DNA of 64,000 nt from Streptomyces sp. NRRL WC-3742 (GCF_000720635.1 NZ_JOCF01000016.1:1-64000); one strand, 5' to 3'. Shown: positions 8,087 through 16,849, numbered from the stretch's first letter. Notes: generated by a model not told the origin, from the sequence alone. Numbers and translations are program-made.

Positions 8087-8997
8087 AGGACCCCTCGCCA
8101 GGTGGTCGGGCAGTACGCCGGGTCGGCGTAGTCCGGCCGGTCGTCGGCGGTGCGGCGCACCAGCACGTCGTGGTTGTACACCACCGGGCCGCCGTCCGCC
8201 TTCTCGTGTCGGCGGTACTCGTTGGCGCCGTCCTGCAGGTGCAGGGAGACGGCGCGGCGCGGGAAGTCGGCCAGGTTGGGGCCGGAGCCGTGGTAGGTGC
8301 GGCAGTGGTGGAAGGACATGTGGCCGCGCGGGATGAGCATCGGGACCTTCACGACCTCGGCGCCGTTGTGGGCGGCGTTGGCGGCCAGGATGGCGTCCAG
8401 CTCGCTGCCGTCGCGGTCGGCGAAGTGCCGGGTGGAGTCCTCACCGGAGGGCAGCTCCTTCCAGCGGTGGCTGCCGTCGACCATGGTGATGGTGCCGTTC
8501 TCCTCCCGGCAGTCGTGGAAGGGGATGAAGGCGGTGAGCATCTCCTCCGAGGAGGAGGTCTGCCAGTAGTGCTTGTCGAAGTGCCACGGCACCCGGTTGC
8601 TGGGCTCCTCGGGCACCGGCGGCTTGAGGATCAGGGTGGACTGGAAGATCCGGATCTCCTCGGCCCCGGCGAGCAGCGCGGCGACGGCGCCGACCAGCGG
8701 CTTGCGCAGGATCGCGCCGATGGCGTCGCTCTCGTAGTGCACGTAGTCGTTGTGCCGCTGCACCGGGCCGTGCGAGGGCTCCCAGGCGGCCAACCGGGGC
8801 GGGCGGACGGGGAGTTCGCGGTCCCGCTCGCCCGCGTAGTAGCGCTCGGTGGCGGCCTGGAGGGTGTCCAGCTCCTCGTCGGTGAAGAGCTTTCCGGTCA
8901 GGTACCAGCCGTGCTCGCGGTAGTGCGCCACCTCCTCGGGGGTGGGCAGCAACGCGCGGTCGGCGTCGGTGAGGTGGAACTCGGCGGTGGTGGTCAT
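8083..8997 (-). CDS. Phytanoyl-CoA dioxygenase (PhyH) family oxygenase
   Basis: This is a 304 aa Fe(II)/2-oxoglutarate dioxygenase-like protein. The iron triad is readable as H139-x-D141 (VPWHFDKHYW) and H236 (TYHGSGPN), with an arginine pair at 247-248 placed to hold 2-oxoglutarate. The start is ATG 8997 with GGAGAG about 10 bases upstream. PhyH enzymes in natural-product clusters usually hydroxylate, desaturate or halogenate an amino acid or acyl chain. Here the metal-ligand aspartate is present, so hydroxylation is more likely than halogenation. Its place between hmaS and the E1 genes puts it in the precursor or tailoring part of the operon. Confidence 0.9.
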   Translation of the reverse strand: MTTTAEFHLTDADRALLPTPEEVAHYREHGWYLTGKLFTDEELDTLQAATERYYAGERDRELPVRPPRLAAWEPSHGPVQRHNDYVHYESDAIGAILRKPLVGAVAALLAGAEEIRIFQSTLILKPPVPEEPSNRVPWHFDKHYWQTSSSEEMLTAFIPFHDCREENGTITMVDGSHRWKELPSGEDSTRHFADRDGSELDAILAANAAHNGAEVVKVPMLIPRGHMSFHHCRTYHGSGPNLADFPRRAVSLHLQDGANEYRRHEKADGGPVVYNHDVLVRRTADDRPDYADPAYCPTTWRGVL

Positions 8998-9028
8998 CGG
9001 CGCGCTCTCCTTCTCGGTGGCGGGGTCG

Positions 9029-10012
9029 TCAGCGGGCGTCGGTGCTCTGGCGCTCGACGGCCTCGTACAGGGCCTTGATGTTCGCCGTGCCGAAGGTCCC
9101 CGCGCCCTGGCGCTCGATCAGCTCGAGGAAGTAGGTGCGCCGGGGGTGGGTGGAGCGGGCGAAGATCTGGAACAGCTGGCCGCCGTGGTCCTGGTCGACG
9201 AGGACGTGCAGGTCGCGCAGGGTTTCCACGGGGATGGCCGTCTCGCCGAACCGCTCGGCGAGCGCGTCGAAGTACGCACCGGGGGTGGTCAGGAACTCCA
9301 CGCCGCGCGCGCGGATCGTCCGGACGGCTGTGGCGATGTCGCGGGTGCTGAACGCCAGGTGCTGCACGCCGGCGCCGCCGTGCGAGGTGAGGAACTCGTC
9401 GATCTGGCCGGGGCGACGAGCGGTGTCGGGCTCGATCAGGGTGAAGGTGACCTCGCCGGAGGCGCTCTGCACCACGCTGGAGTCCATGGCCTGCTCGCCG
9501 ACCTCGATGTACTCGCCGAAGATCCGGTGGAAGCCGAGCGCGGCCTCGCAGAACCTGACGGACTCGGCGAGTTGGCCGGCGGGGACGCAGATCGCGACGT
9601 GGTCGAGGGTGTCGAGCAGGCCGGGGCCGGCCGCCGGGTCGGTGGTGCGCAGCGGGACGAAGCGCAGGGCGGTGTCGCCGAAGCCGGCGATCAGCCCGCC
9701 CGCGCGGTCGATCACCCGGGCGCCGTGCCGCTCGGCGCGGTCCATCGCGGCGTTCGGGTCGGCGCAGCCGAGGGCGAGCACGGCGACGGCGTCCCCGTGG
9801 CGGGCGACGAAGGAGGAGACGGGGTGGCCGGGGTCGGCGGCGTCGGCCAGGTGCAGGCGGATGGTGCCCTGGTGCAGGGCGATGGTGCGGGTGCCGTCGG
9901 GCGCGGCGACGGGGGCTTCGGCGGTGAAGCCGTAGTCGGCGCAGAGGCCGGCCGCGTACTTGTCGGCGTCTTCGCAGTGGAATTCGACGTGGCTGATGGT
10001 CTGGACGGTCAT
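9029..10012 (-). CDS. hmaS: 4-hydroxymandelate synthase
   Basis: This is a 327 aa two-domain vicinal-oxygen-chelate dioxygenase. The predicted Fe ligands are H138 (DHVAICV), H218 (GVQHLAF) and E297 (FLELIERQG). It converts 4-hydroxyphenylpyruvate (or phenylpyruvate) and O2 to (hydroxy)mandelate and CO2. HmaS and HPPD share the fold. The active-site stretch VVQSASGEVTFTLIEPD matches the HmaS form, whereas HPPD usually has a PINEP-type sequence there. The end FGTANIKALYEAVE also matches HmaS of glycopeptide producers. Presence of hmo and hpgT in the same cluster supports the mandelate assignment. It lies 27 bp downstream of the ketosynthase in the minus-strand operon. Confidence 0.93.
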   Translation of the reverse strand: MTVQTISHVEFHCEDADKYAAGLCADYGFTAEAPVAAPDGTRTIALHQGTIRLHLADAADPGHPVSSFVARHGDAVAVLALGCADPNAAMDRAERHGARVIDRAGGLIAGFGDTALRFVPLRTTDPAAGPGLLDTLDHVAICVPAGQLAESVRFCEAALGFHRIFGEYIEVGEQAMDSSVVQSASGEVTFTLIEPDTARRPGQIDEFLTSHGGAGVQHLAFSTRDIATAVRTIRARGVEFLTTPGAYFDALAERFGETAIPVETLRDLHVLVDQDHGGQLFQIFARSTHPRRTYFLELIERQGAGTFGTANIKALYEAVERQSTDAR

Positions 10013-10039
10013 CGGGATCTCCCCCGGAGGGATGGTGGA

Positions 10040-11356
10040 TTAGCGGGTTGACCGGGTGGACGCCGGGCCGAGGATCAGGCTGAGGTTGTGGCCGCCGAAG
10101 GCGAAGGCGTTGCTCAGAGCGGCGCGCACGGGGCCGGTGCGGGCGGCGCCGCGGACGTGGTCCAGGTCGCAGGCCGGGTCGGGGTCGGTCAGGTTGAGCG
10201 TGGGCGGCAGCGTCCCCCGCGCCACCGCCATGGCGGTCACGGCGGCCTCCAACGCGCCTGCGGCGCCCAGGAGATGGCCGGTGGCGCCCTTGGTGGAGCT
10301 GACCGCGGGGCGGTGCTCGCCGAAGACGGCGTTCAGCGCGGCGGTCTCGGCCACGTCACCGATCCTGGTGCCGGTGCCGTGGGCGTTCACGTAGTCGATG
10401 TCGCCCGGCGTCAGGCCCGCGTTGGCGAGGGCGGCGCGCATCGCGTCGGCGGCGCCGGAGCCGTCCGGGCGGGGCATGGTCGGGTGGTGGGCGTCGGTGG
10501 AGGCGCCCCAGCCGATCACGTCGGCGTAGCCGCCGGCGCCCCGGGCGTCGGCGTGCTCGGCGCGTTCCAGGACGAGGACGGCGCTGCCCTCGCCGAGGAC
10601 GAAGCCGTTGCGCCGGCTGTCGAAGGGCCGGCTGGCCTCCGTCGGGTCCTCCCAACCCTGCGCCAGGGCGCGGGCGTTGGTGAAGGCGGCGGCGATGGTC
10701 GGGTGCAGCGAGGACTCGGTGCCGCCGCACACCACCACGTCCGCGTCGCCGGAGCGGATCAGCCGCAGCCCCTCGGCCACGGCCTGGGCACCGGCCGCGC
10801 AGGCCGTCACCACGGCCGAACTGTAGCCCCGGATGCCGTGCTTGATGGCGATCCGGGCGGTGGCCATGTTGGAGAGCATCCCGGGCAGCAGGTACGGGCT
10901 CACGCCGGGGCGGCCGCGCTCCAGGCGGCGGTGGGACTGCTGCTCGAAGGTCTCCAGGCCGCCGCCGCCGGTGGCCAGCACCACGGCGGTGCGGTGCGGG
11001 TCGACGTCGCGCCCGACGGCCAGGCCCGCGTCGGCGAGCGCGTCGTCGGCGGCGGCCAGGGCCAGCAGCACGAAGCGGTCCACGCAGCGGGTCTCGGTGG
11101 GCGGCAGTACCTCCTTGCCGTCCACCGGTGGGGCGATCCCGGCGGCGGGGAGCCAGCCGTGGGCGGCGTGGCCCTCGGGCACGGCGCTCAGGCCGGAGCG
11201 GCCGGCGGCCAGCGCCTCGAAGACCTCGGCGGGCTTGCGGCCGAGCGGCGAGACCAGGCCCAGGCCCGTGACGACGGCGCCGGGCCGTGCGCCGCGCCTG
11301 CTCGAGTCCTGCTCTCCCTCAGTCTCCGGCCGGGGGTACCCCCATCGCTCGCTCAT
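10040..11356 (-). CDS. Beta-ketoacyl-ACP synthase II (FabF-like), catalytically complete
   Basis: The protein is 438 aa from ATG 11356, coupled to the upstream ligase by an ATGA overlap. All KS II catalytic residues are present: C186 in VTACAAGA, H326 in NAHGTGT, K356 in SSTKGATG and H361 in ATGHLLGAAGA. A 25-residue hydrophilic extension precedes the core. It should perform decarboxylative Claisen condensation on a carrier protein. It is distinct from the second cluster KS at 13691-14845, which has lost one histidine. No ketoreductase or dehydratase is encoded nearby, so the product of condensation may stay as a beta-keto unit or be reduced by fatty-acid enzymes. Confidence 0.94.
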   Translation of the reverse strand: MSERWGYPRPETEGEQDSSRRGARPGAVVTGLGLVSPLGRKPAEVFEALAAGRSGLSAVPEGHAAHGWLPAAGIAPPVDGKEVLPPTETRCVDRFVLLALAAADDALADAGLAVGRDVDPHRTAVVLATGGGGLETFEQQSHRRLERGRPGVSPYLLPGMLSNMATARIAIKHGIRGYSSAVVTACAAGAQAVAEGLRLIRSGDADVVVCGGTESSLHPTIAAAFTNARALAQGWEDPTEASRPFDSRRNGFVLGEGSAVLVLERAEHADARGAGGYADVIGWGASTDAHHPTMPRPDGSGAADAMRAALANAGLTPGDIDYVNAHGTGTRIGDVAETAALNAVFGEHRPAVSSTKGATGHLLGAAGALEAAVTAMAVARGTLPPTLNLTDPDPACDLDHVRGAARTGPVRAALSNAFAFGGHNLSLILGPASTRSTR

Positions 11357-12969
11357 GCGCTCACCGCGCCGAGATGGCGCTGACGCAGCAGGACCTTGCG
11401 GACCTTGCCGGTCGGGCCGAGCGGGATGTCCTCGCCCGAGACCACCAGCACCTGGCGCACCGTCGCGGCGCTGGCCTCGTCGAGGGCGGCGGTGACGGCC
11501 TTCGTACGGTCGAGGCCGGGCTCGGCGCCCTCGGCGAGGATCAGCAGGACGTCGGTGACCACGCGGTCGCCGTCGCGCACGGCCACGACGGTGCAGTCCA
11601 GCACGTCGGGGCAGGCGGCGAGCACCCGTTCCTCGGACATGGCGGTGAACAGCCGCTCGCCGCCGTCGAGTTGGACGGAGTCCACGACGCGGTCGACGTG
11701 GTAGTAGTAGCCCGCCTCGTCCCGGTACATCAGGTCCCCGGTGAGGAAGCGCCCGCGCAGCCGGGTGCGGAAGGTGGTGGCCGAGTCGTTCCAGTAGCCG
11801 AGCGCCAGGGTCGGGGAGGCGGTGGCGAGTTCGCCGACCTCGCCGGGGCCGAGCGGCTCGCCGTCCGGGCCGACCACCTCGCAGTCGACGAAGGCGTGCG
11901 GGCGGCCCACGCAGCGCCCGTAGCGCTCGGTGCCGGGGCCGTGGGTGACGAAGAAGTGCGAGTGGCCCATCTCGGTGGAGCCCAGGCCGTCCACGAAGAG
12001 CGAACCGGCTTCGCGGGTACGGCCGTTGCGGGTGACGGTCCGGCGACTTCCGGTGGCGATGAGGCGGCGGATGTGCACCTCGTGGGCGCAGTCGCCGGTG
12101 TTCCACCAGAGCGCGACGGACTCCAGGTCCCGTGCGGCCAGGTCGTGGTGGGCGAGGTCGGCCCAGGTGGCGGCGAAGCCGATCACCCCGCTGGGGCGCC
12201 ACCGCTCGATCGCCTCCAGCACCCCGGCGCCGGACTGGCCGGAGAGCAGGGCGAGTTCGGTGTGCGAGCTGAGCGCGAGGTTGAGGGCGATCAGGGTCGC
12301 GGCGTGCGGGGCGGGCAGGGCGCTGAGCATCCGTTCCTGGCCCTGGGGGCGCGGCAGCCCGAGGCGGTGGTGGATCGCCGCGTACAGGCTGGTGTGCGAG
12401 TGGACGACGGCTTTGGGCATGCCGGTGGTGCCGGAGGAGTGGGTGATCGCCACCGGGTCGCCGGACCAGTGCCGGTACGGCGCCGGGGCGGCGTCCGGGT
12501 CGCCCGCGCCGAGGGTGCCGATCTCGGGCAGCAGCGGCGCGCCGACCTCGTGGCCGGCCAGGGCGGCCAGGTGGGCCTCGTCGGCGAGTACGCCGGCCGC
12601 GCCGAGGCGGGCGATGTAGCGGGCGGCGCGCTCGCCGTCCAGGTTGGGGTTGAGCAGGGCGGGGATGGCGCCGAGGCGGGCCAGGGCGAGGAAGGCGAGC
12701 ACGTGGTCGGCGGCGGCGCTCGCGTACACCACCACCGGGTCGCGGTGGGTGATGCCCAGCAGGTGCAGCGCGCCGGCGCGGGCGCGGACGGCGCGGTCCA
12801 GCTCGCGCAGGGTGAAGGGCTGCCAGGCGGCGTGGTCGTCGACCGGGGTGTCGAAGGTGATCAGCGGGTCGTCCAGGGCGAGGCCGAGAGCGAGCCGGGC
12901 CTCCAGGACGTTCCCGGCGCCGACGGCGGGGTCGTCCGCGAGCAGGCGGCGGAGACTGCGGATGGACAC
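11353..12969 (-). CDS. AMP-forming acyl/aryl ligase (ANL superfamily)
   Basis: The protein is 538 aa from GTG 12969, preceded by GAGGGAG. Adenylation motifs are visible: THSSGTTGMPKAV (A3, phosphate loop), LGSTEMGHSH (A5 region), TGDL (A7) and the C-terminal PLGPTGKVRK with the catalytic lysine. It should activate a carboxylic acid as acyl-AMP and pass it to CoA or to a carrier protein. No carrier domain is fused. The two discrete ACP genes upstream in the same operon are possible acceptors. It differs from the shorter ligase at the operon head, so two different acids are probably activated. The substrate is not predictable by eye. Confidence 0.9.
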   Translation of the reverse strand: MSIRSLRRLLADDPAVGAGNVLEARLALGLALDDPLITFDTPVDDHAAWQPFTLRELDRAVRARAGALHLLGITHRDPVVVYASAAADHVLAFLALARLGAIPALLNPNLDGERAARYIARLGAAGVLADEAHLAALAGHEVGAPLLPEIGTLGAGDPDAAPAPYRHWSGDPVAITHSSGTTGMPKAVVHSHTSLYAAIHHRLGLPRPQGQERMLSALPAPHAATLIALNLALSSHTELALLSGQSGAGVLEAIERWRPSGVIGFAATWADLAHHDLAARDLESVALWWNTGDCAHEVHIRRLIATGSRRTVTRNGRTREAGSLFVDGLGSTEMGHSHFFVTHGPGTERYGRCVGRPHAFVDCEVVGPDGEPLGPGEVGELATASPTLALGYWNDSATTFRTRLRGRFLTGDLMYRDEAGYYYHVDRVVDSVQLDGGERLFTAMSEERVLAACPDVLDCTVVAVRDGDRVVTDVLLILAEGAEPGLDRTKAVTAALDEASAATVRQVLVVSGEDIPLGPTGKVRKVLLRQRHLGAVSA

Positions 12970-13091
12970 GAGTGGCTCCCTCTCGGGCGTTCGGTGGCAG
13001 GGCGGGTGGGGCAGGCGGTGCAGGGCAGGCAGGCGGGGCGCGCTTCGACGGCGGCCCGGCGGAAGGTGTGCGCGTGGTGGTCGGGGGCGGG

Positions 13092-13694
13092 TCAGTCGGC
13101 CAGCAGGGCGGCGACGGCCCGGTGAGGGCCCTGGGCCGTCTCCTCGGCGGCGATGACCAGGACGCGGTCGGCGTCCCCGTCCGCGATCAGCAGCGCGGCG
13201 TGGTCGAGCGCGTCGGCCGGGATGCGGCCGGGTGCGGTCTCGGCCGGGCGTATTGCCACGACGGGGCCGGTCAGGCCCCAGCGGGCGGCGATGTGCCCGA
13301 GGACGGCGTTGGGGTTGGACTGGAAGAACAGCAGGGGTGCGGGCCGTCTCCCGGGCTCGGCGGACTCGTCGATGGCCCGCGCGGTGGCGCGGTCGCCGCT
13401 GGTGCTGGCCAGCAGCAGGGCGGTGCGCCCGGGGGCCGGGGGCTGCCCGTGGTGGGCGGCGAGGCAGCGGTCGGCGACCTCGGCGACCAGCGGGTTGAAG
13501 CCCGAGGAGGCGAAGCCGGGCAGCGGCGGCGGGGGTGCGGCGTCGTCGTCGGCCCGGGCCTCGGCGATCACGCGCAGCCCGTACGCCGTCGCGGCGGTGG
13601 TGACGGCGGTCATGGTGCTGGCGGTGTTCGTGGCGTTCGTGGCGTTCATGGTGTTGGTGGTGCTCGTAATGTTCATGGTGTTCATGGTGTTCAT
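13092..13694 (-). CDS. Half-length ketosynthase-like protein (chain-length-factor-like partner)
   Basis: The product is 200 aa, less than half a KS. The recognisable part is the thiolase-fold N-terminal half: RTALLLASTSGDRATARA, then FFQSNPNAVLGHIAARWGLTGPVVAI and DALDHAALLIADGDADRVLVIAAEE. This resembles PF13723 (Ketoacyl-synt_2), small KS-like proteins annotated as chain-length factor in aryl-polyene clusters. There is no active-site cysteine at the expected place and no HGTGT half. It overlaps the full KS upstream by ATGA, which suggests a hetero-complex. The N-terminus (MNTMNTMNIT...) is encoded by a degenerate 9-bp tandem repeat that supplies several possible ATG starts. I use the outermost ATG at 13694 because of the overlap. 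Confidence 0.75.
   Translation of the reverse strand: MNTMNTMNITSTTNTMNATNATNTASTMTAVTTAATAYGLRVIAEARADDDAAPPPPLPGFASSGFNPLVAEVADRCLAAHHGQPPAPGRTALLLASTSGDRATARAIDESAEPGRRPAPLLFFQSNPNAVLGHIAARWGLTGPVVAIRPAETAPGRIPADALDHAALLIADGDADRVLVIAAEETAQGPHRAVAALLAD
13605..13694 (-). repeat. Ten degenerate 9-bp repeats at a start codon
   Basis: Read on the minus strand, ten consecutive 9-bp units with consensus ATGAACRCC encode Met/Thr-Asn/Ser-Thr/Ala triplets at the N-terminus of the half-KS. Units 1, 2, 3, 6 and 10 begin with ATG. The array begins exactly at the ATG that overlaps the stop of the preceding KS gene. Confidence 0.85.
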
Positions 13695-14845
13695 GCGGCG
13701 GCCAGCAGCAGGGCGGTGTTGGCCCCGCCGAAGGCGGAGTTGAGGCTGAGGGCGTGGCCCGGGCGGGCGGCGCGGGGGCCGTCCAGGACGAGGTCGAGGC
13801 CGATCTGCGGGTCCGTTCCGAGGGCGCCGGCGTTCACCGGGAGCAGGCCGGAGTCCAACGCGCCGACGGTGACGGCGAGTTCGAGCAGGGCGGAGGCTTC
13901 CAGGGCGTGTCCGTGCACCGACTTGCTGGAACTGACCGGCAGTTCGGCGGTGTGCGGGCCGAACACCCGGTGCAGGGCGCGGGCTTCGGCGAGGTCGGCG
14001 AGGGTGGAGCCGGTGCCGTTGGCGTTGACGTAACCGACCTCGGCCGGGGCGATTCCGGCGCGGGTGAGCGCGGCCTCGATCGCCCGGGACAGGCCCGTGC
14101 CCTCCGGTTCGGGGCGGCAGACGTGGTGGGCGTCCCCGGAACGGCCCCAGCCGGTCAGCCGGGCGAGCGCGGTGGCGCGGCGCCGCTCGGCGGCCGGGGC
14201 CGCCTCGAGCAGCACGGCCACGGCCGCGTCGGCGAGCAGGGTGCCGGTGCGTCCGCTGCTGAACGGGCGTAGCTCGCCGTCGCGGGCCAGGGCGCGCCCG
14301 GCGTCGAAGACGGCGAACACCCCCGGCTCGACGAGGTGCCCGGCCGCGACCAGCACGCGCTCGTGCCGTCCGGTGGCGACCATCGCGGCCGCGTCGGCGA
14401 CGGCCGTGGAGGCGGCCACGCAGGCGCCGGTGTACACCCGGGTGACGCCCGGGGCGCCGCACAGCCGCTCGACACCGGCGGCGACCGCCCGGGCGGTGGC
14501 GCCGGTGCGCTCGTCGCTGTGGAGGGCGAGCAGGACGGGCGTCCCGTCAGGGAGCGGTCCCACCTGCCCGATCGCGTCCAGTACGGCGCCGGCCACCGGG
14601 GACGCTCCGGCCGGCGGCATCGTGGCGGCCACCGGCACCTCCTCGGGCAGCAGCGCCGCCCGGGTGGTGCGGCGGGCGCTCACGTCGAAGCGGGTGACGT
14701 CGCCGAAGGAGGGCCTGCCGTGGGCGGCGGCCTCGCTCAGCGCGGCGAGCCCGCGTCCGGCGGCGCTGAGCACGCCGACGCCGGTGACCAGGACGGGCCG
14801 GCGCCCGCCCGGCGGTGCGATCCCCGAGAGCCGGGCGCCGGTCAC
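13691..14845 (-). CDS. Ketosynthase with Cys-Asn-His active site
   Basis: The protein is 384 aa from GTG 14845, overlapping the ACP stop by GTGA. The nucleophile C142 is in VYTGACVAAS. The usual NAHGTGT is NANGTGS, so the first catalytic His is N276. K308 (SSSKSV) and H313 (VHGHAL) are kept. The protein is short for FabF (about 410 aa), with a reduced N-terminal region. A Cys with only one His could still acylate, but decarboxylation may be altered. It may depend on the half-length KS protein encoded immediately downstream. The order ACP, ACP, KS, half-KS is reminiscent of discrete type II systems. Function as condensing enzyme versus acyl transfer cannot be settled here. Confidence 0.88.
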   Translation of the reverse strand: MTGARLSGIAPPGGRRPVLVTGVGVLSAAGRGLAALSEAAAHGRPSFGDVTRFDVSARRTTRAALLPEEVPVAATMPPAGASPVAGAVLDAIGQVGPLPDGTPVLLALHSDERTGATARAVAAGVERLCGAPGVTRVYTGACVAASTAVADAAAMVATGRHERVLVAAGHLVEPGVFAVFDAGRALARDGELRPFSSGRTGTLLADAAVAVLLEAAPAAERRRATALARLTGWGRSGDAHHVCRPEPEGTGLSRAIEAALTRAGIAPAEVGYVNANGTGSTLADLAEARALHRVFGPHTAELPVSSSKSVHGHALEASALLELAVTVGALDSGLLPVNAGALGTDPQIGLDLVLDGPRAARPGHALSLNSAFGGANTALLLAAA

Positions 14846-15129
14846 GGCCGGGCGCCCGCGCGCTCGGCGAGGACGGTGGCGCGCAGCAGCTCGGCGGCGT
14901 CGTCCACGGTGCGCACGGCGGCGAAGCCCTCGTCGTCGAGGTCGAGCTGGAAGCCGTAGCGCTGCTCGAACTCGGCGATCAGCCAGGTGAGCTCGAGCGA
15001 GCCGAGCTCCTCGGGCACGGACTCGGCGGCGCGCTGCCCGAACGCCGCCAGCATCGAGATCACCTCGGCCCGGTCGGGCAGTGCCCGACCGGCCCCGTCC
15101 ACGGCGACCCCATCGTCCAGGGCGGTCAC
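14842..15129 (-). CDS. Acyl carrier protein
   Basis: The product is 95 aa. The phosphopantetheine serine is S44 in EELGSLELTWLIAEFE, followed by the usual YGF-x-LDL-D and a C-terminal TVDDAAELL helix. The residue before the serine is Gly rather than Asp, which is uncommon. Start is GTG 15129 overlapping the previous ACP stop, and the stop overlaps the KS start. It should carry the acyl intermediate handled by the adjacent KS after activation by the cluster PPTase at 26983. Confidence 0.9.
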   Translation of the reverse strand: MTALDDGVAVDGAGRALPDRAEVISMLAAFGQRAAESVPEELGSLELTWLIAEFEQRYGFQLDLDDEGFAAVRTVDDAAELLRATVLAERAGARP

Positions 15130-15413
15130 GCCGCGTCACCGACCGGGGCGGCGGCGCTGGTGGCCAGGGCGTCGATGCGCTTGGCGACGTCGGCGGTGAA
15201 CTCGTCGAGCGTCATCATCGCGGTGGTCTCCATCTCGTCCAGGTCGAACTTGATCCCGAACTCGTCCTCGACCTGCACCGACAGTTCGGCCAGGGCGAGC
15301 GACTCGAGGTCCAGACCGGCCGGGCCGAGGTCGGTGTCCCCGGTGACCTCGGAGACGTCGTACTGCATGTCGGTCAGGGAGGCGAGGACGAACGCGCGGA
15401 TGCGGTCCTGCAT
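15126..15413 (-). CDS. Acyl carrier protein
   Basis: The product is 95 aa with S39 in GLDLESLALAELSVQVEDEFG as the phosphopantetheine site. The acidic helix II and the final TLDEFTADVAKRI helix are typical. The residue before serine is Glu. It is the second gene of the minus-strand operon, 71 bp after the head ligase, and overlaps the next ACP by 4 bp. Tandem, non-identical ACPs suggest separate roles: one perhaps loaded by the ligase, one by a malonyl transferase from primary metabolism. Confidence 0.9.
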   Translation of the reverse strand: MQDRIRAFVLASLTDMQYDVSEVTGDTDLGPAGLDLESLALAELSVQVEDEFGIKFDLDEMETTAMMTLDEFTADVAKRIDALATSAAAPVGDAA

Positions 15414-15484
15414 GGTGGGCTCCTAGCTCGGTCGGTGCGGGTGGTGCGTGAGGGGGCCCGACGTCAGGGTTCGACGTCAGGGGT

Positions 15485-16849
15485 TCAGCGCGGGGCGGTC
15501 GCGGCGGTGTCGCGCAGGGCGGCCGGGTCGCGCAGCAGTTTTCCGGTGGCGGTACGGGGCAGTCGGGGCAGCAGCGCCAGGCGCCGCGGCCGCTTGTAGG
15601 CGGCGAGCCGGCGGGCCAGCCCGTCGTGCACGAGGGAGAGGTCCGCGTCGGGTTCGGTGGCGAGGTACGCCTCGATGGCGCCGTCCTCGAAGACGACGAC
15701 GGCCTCGCGGACCTCGGGCAGTGCGGTGAGCGCCTGCTCGACCTCGGTGAGGTCGACCTTGAGGCCCCCGATCGAGACCTGGGAGTCGAGCCGGCCGAGG
15801 ACGGTGACCAGGTCGTACACCTCGTCCAGCTCGGCCGCGTCCCGGGTGTGCAGCCAGCCGTCCGACCAGCGGGTCGGGTCGTCCAGCCCTGGGTACGGGG
15901 AGGTGGGCGCGCCGATCTGCAGCTCGCCGCCGACGAGGCGCAGCCGCATCCCGTGGACGGGCCGCTTCGCCGGGTTGAGCGCGCCGGACAGGTCGGTGGC
16001 GATGACCCCGGTCTCGGTCATGCCGTACATGGTGCCGAGCGGCACGCCGTAGCGTTCGGTGAACAGCGCGGCCAGCCCGGGGCGGACGAGTTCGCCCGCC
16101 ACGATCATCCGCCGCAGCAGCGGCAGCGCCGGGGGAGCGACGGTGCCCGCCAGCAGTTCGGCGTGGAACGGCACGCCGATGACGGTGGTCGGGCGGTCGC
16201 TCGCGGCGACGGCGGCCAGGATGCCGGCCGCGGTCATCCGCTCGGGGATCGTCAGCGCGGTGCGGGCGCGCAGCGCGTTGAGCAGTCCGCCGACCAGGCC
16301 GAGCACGTGCACCACCGAGGAGAGCAGCACGACGCGGTCGCCCCCGCCGGGGAAGTCCATGAGTCTGCGGTAGCAGTCGAGTTCGCGGATCACGTCGCTC
16401 GCGGTGCGGGCGATCACCTTGGCCGGGCCGGTCGAGCCCGAGCTGAGCTGGATCAGCGCGTGCCCGGTGGCGGCCGGCCGGCCCCCGGGCAGGGCGACGG
16501 CCTCCGGCTCCACCTCGGAGAAGCCGCGCAGCGCCGAGGCCGGTCCGTGGGTCGCGCCGACCAGCACCTGGGGGGCCAGCCGCTCCACCGCTGCCTCGAT
16601 CTCGTGATCGGTCAGGCGGTGGTCGAGCAGTGCGACTTGCGCGCCGAGGCGCCAGCAGGCCAGCAGCGACGTGACGAAGGCCACCGAGGGCGGCAGGCGC
16701 AGCGCGGCGGTGCCGCCGGGCCCGAGCCCGACGGCGGCCAGCCGGGTGCACTGCTCCTCGACCAGCGCGCGCAGGGCGGCGCGGTCCAGGGGCGTGCCGA
16801 GGTGCAGGCACTCCTCGCCCCCCGGCCCGGCCAGCAACAGTTCGTCCAC
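15485..16849 (-). CDS. AMP-forming acyl ligase at operon head
   Basis: The ANL-superfamily protein is 454 aa from GTG 16849, chosen because AGGAG lies six bases upstream. An open frame continues to GTG 16921 but that extension is low-complexity. Motifs are IQLSSGSTGPAKVIAR (A3), MYGMTETG (A5), WLHTRDAAE (A7), GRLDSQVSIGGLKVDL (A8) and PRTATGKLLRD (A10 lysine). This is typical of stand-alone ligases that load a carrier protein. Directly downstream are two ACPs, the likely acceptors. It heads the twelve-gene operon and is divergent from hmo across a 246-bp AT-richer intergenic region with a palindromic site. Confidence 0.9.
   Translation of the reverse strand: MDELLLAGPGGEECLHLGTPLDRAALRALVEEQCTRLAAVGLGPGGTAALRLPPSVAFVTSLLACWRLGAQVALLDHRLTDHEIEAAVERLAPQVLVGATHGPASALRGFSEVEPEAVALPGGRPAATGHALIQLSSGSTGPAKVIARTASDVIRELDCYRRLMDFPGGGDRVVLLSSVVHVLGLVGGLLNALRARTALTIPERMTAAGILAAVAASDRPTTVIGVPFHAELLAGTVAPPALPLLRRMIVAGELVRPGLAALFTERYGVPLGTMYGMTETGVIATDLSGALNPAKRPVHGMRLRLVGGELQIGAPTSPYPGLDDPTRWSDGWLHTRDAAELDEVYDLVTVLGRLDSQVSIGGLKVDLTEVEQALTALPEVREAVVVFEDGAIEAYLATEPDADLSLVHDGLARRLAAYKRPRRLALLPRLPRTATGKLLRDPAALRDTAATAPR

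Noticed and set aside
9029..10012. 4-hydroxyphenylpyruvate dioxygenase (tyrosine catabolism) for the VOC dioxygenase
   Set aside because: The active-site stretch and C-terminus follow HmaS, and hmo and hpgT are in the same cluster; no homogentisate genes are nearby.
13691..14845. Classical full-length chain-length factor for the second KS
   Set aside because: The nucleophilic Cys is present; chain-length factors of type II PKS usually have Gln there.
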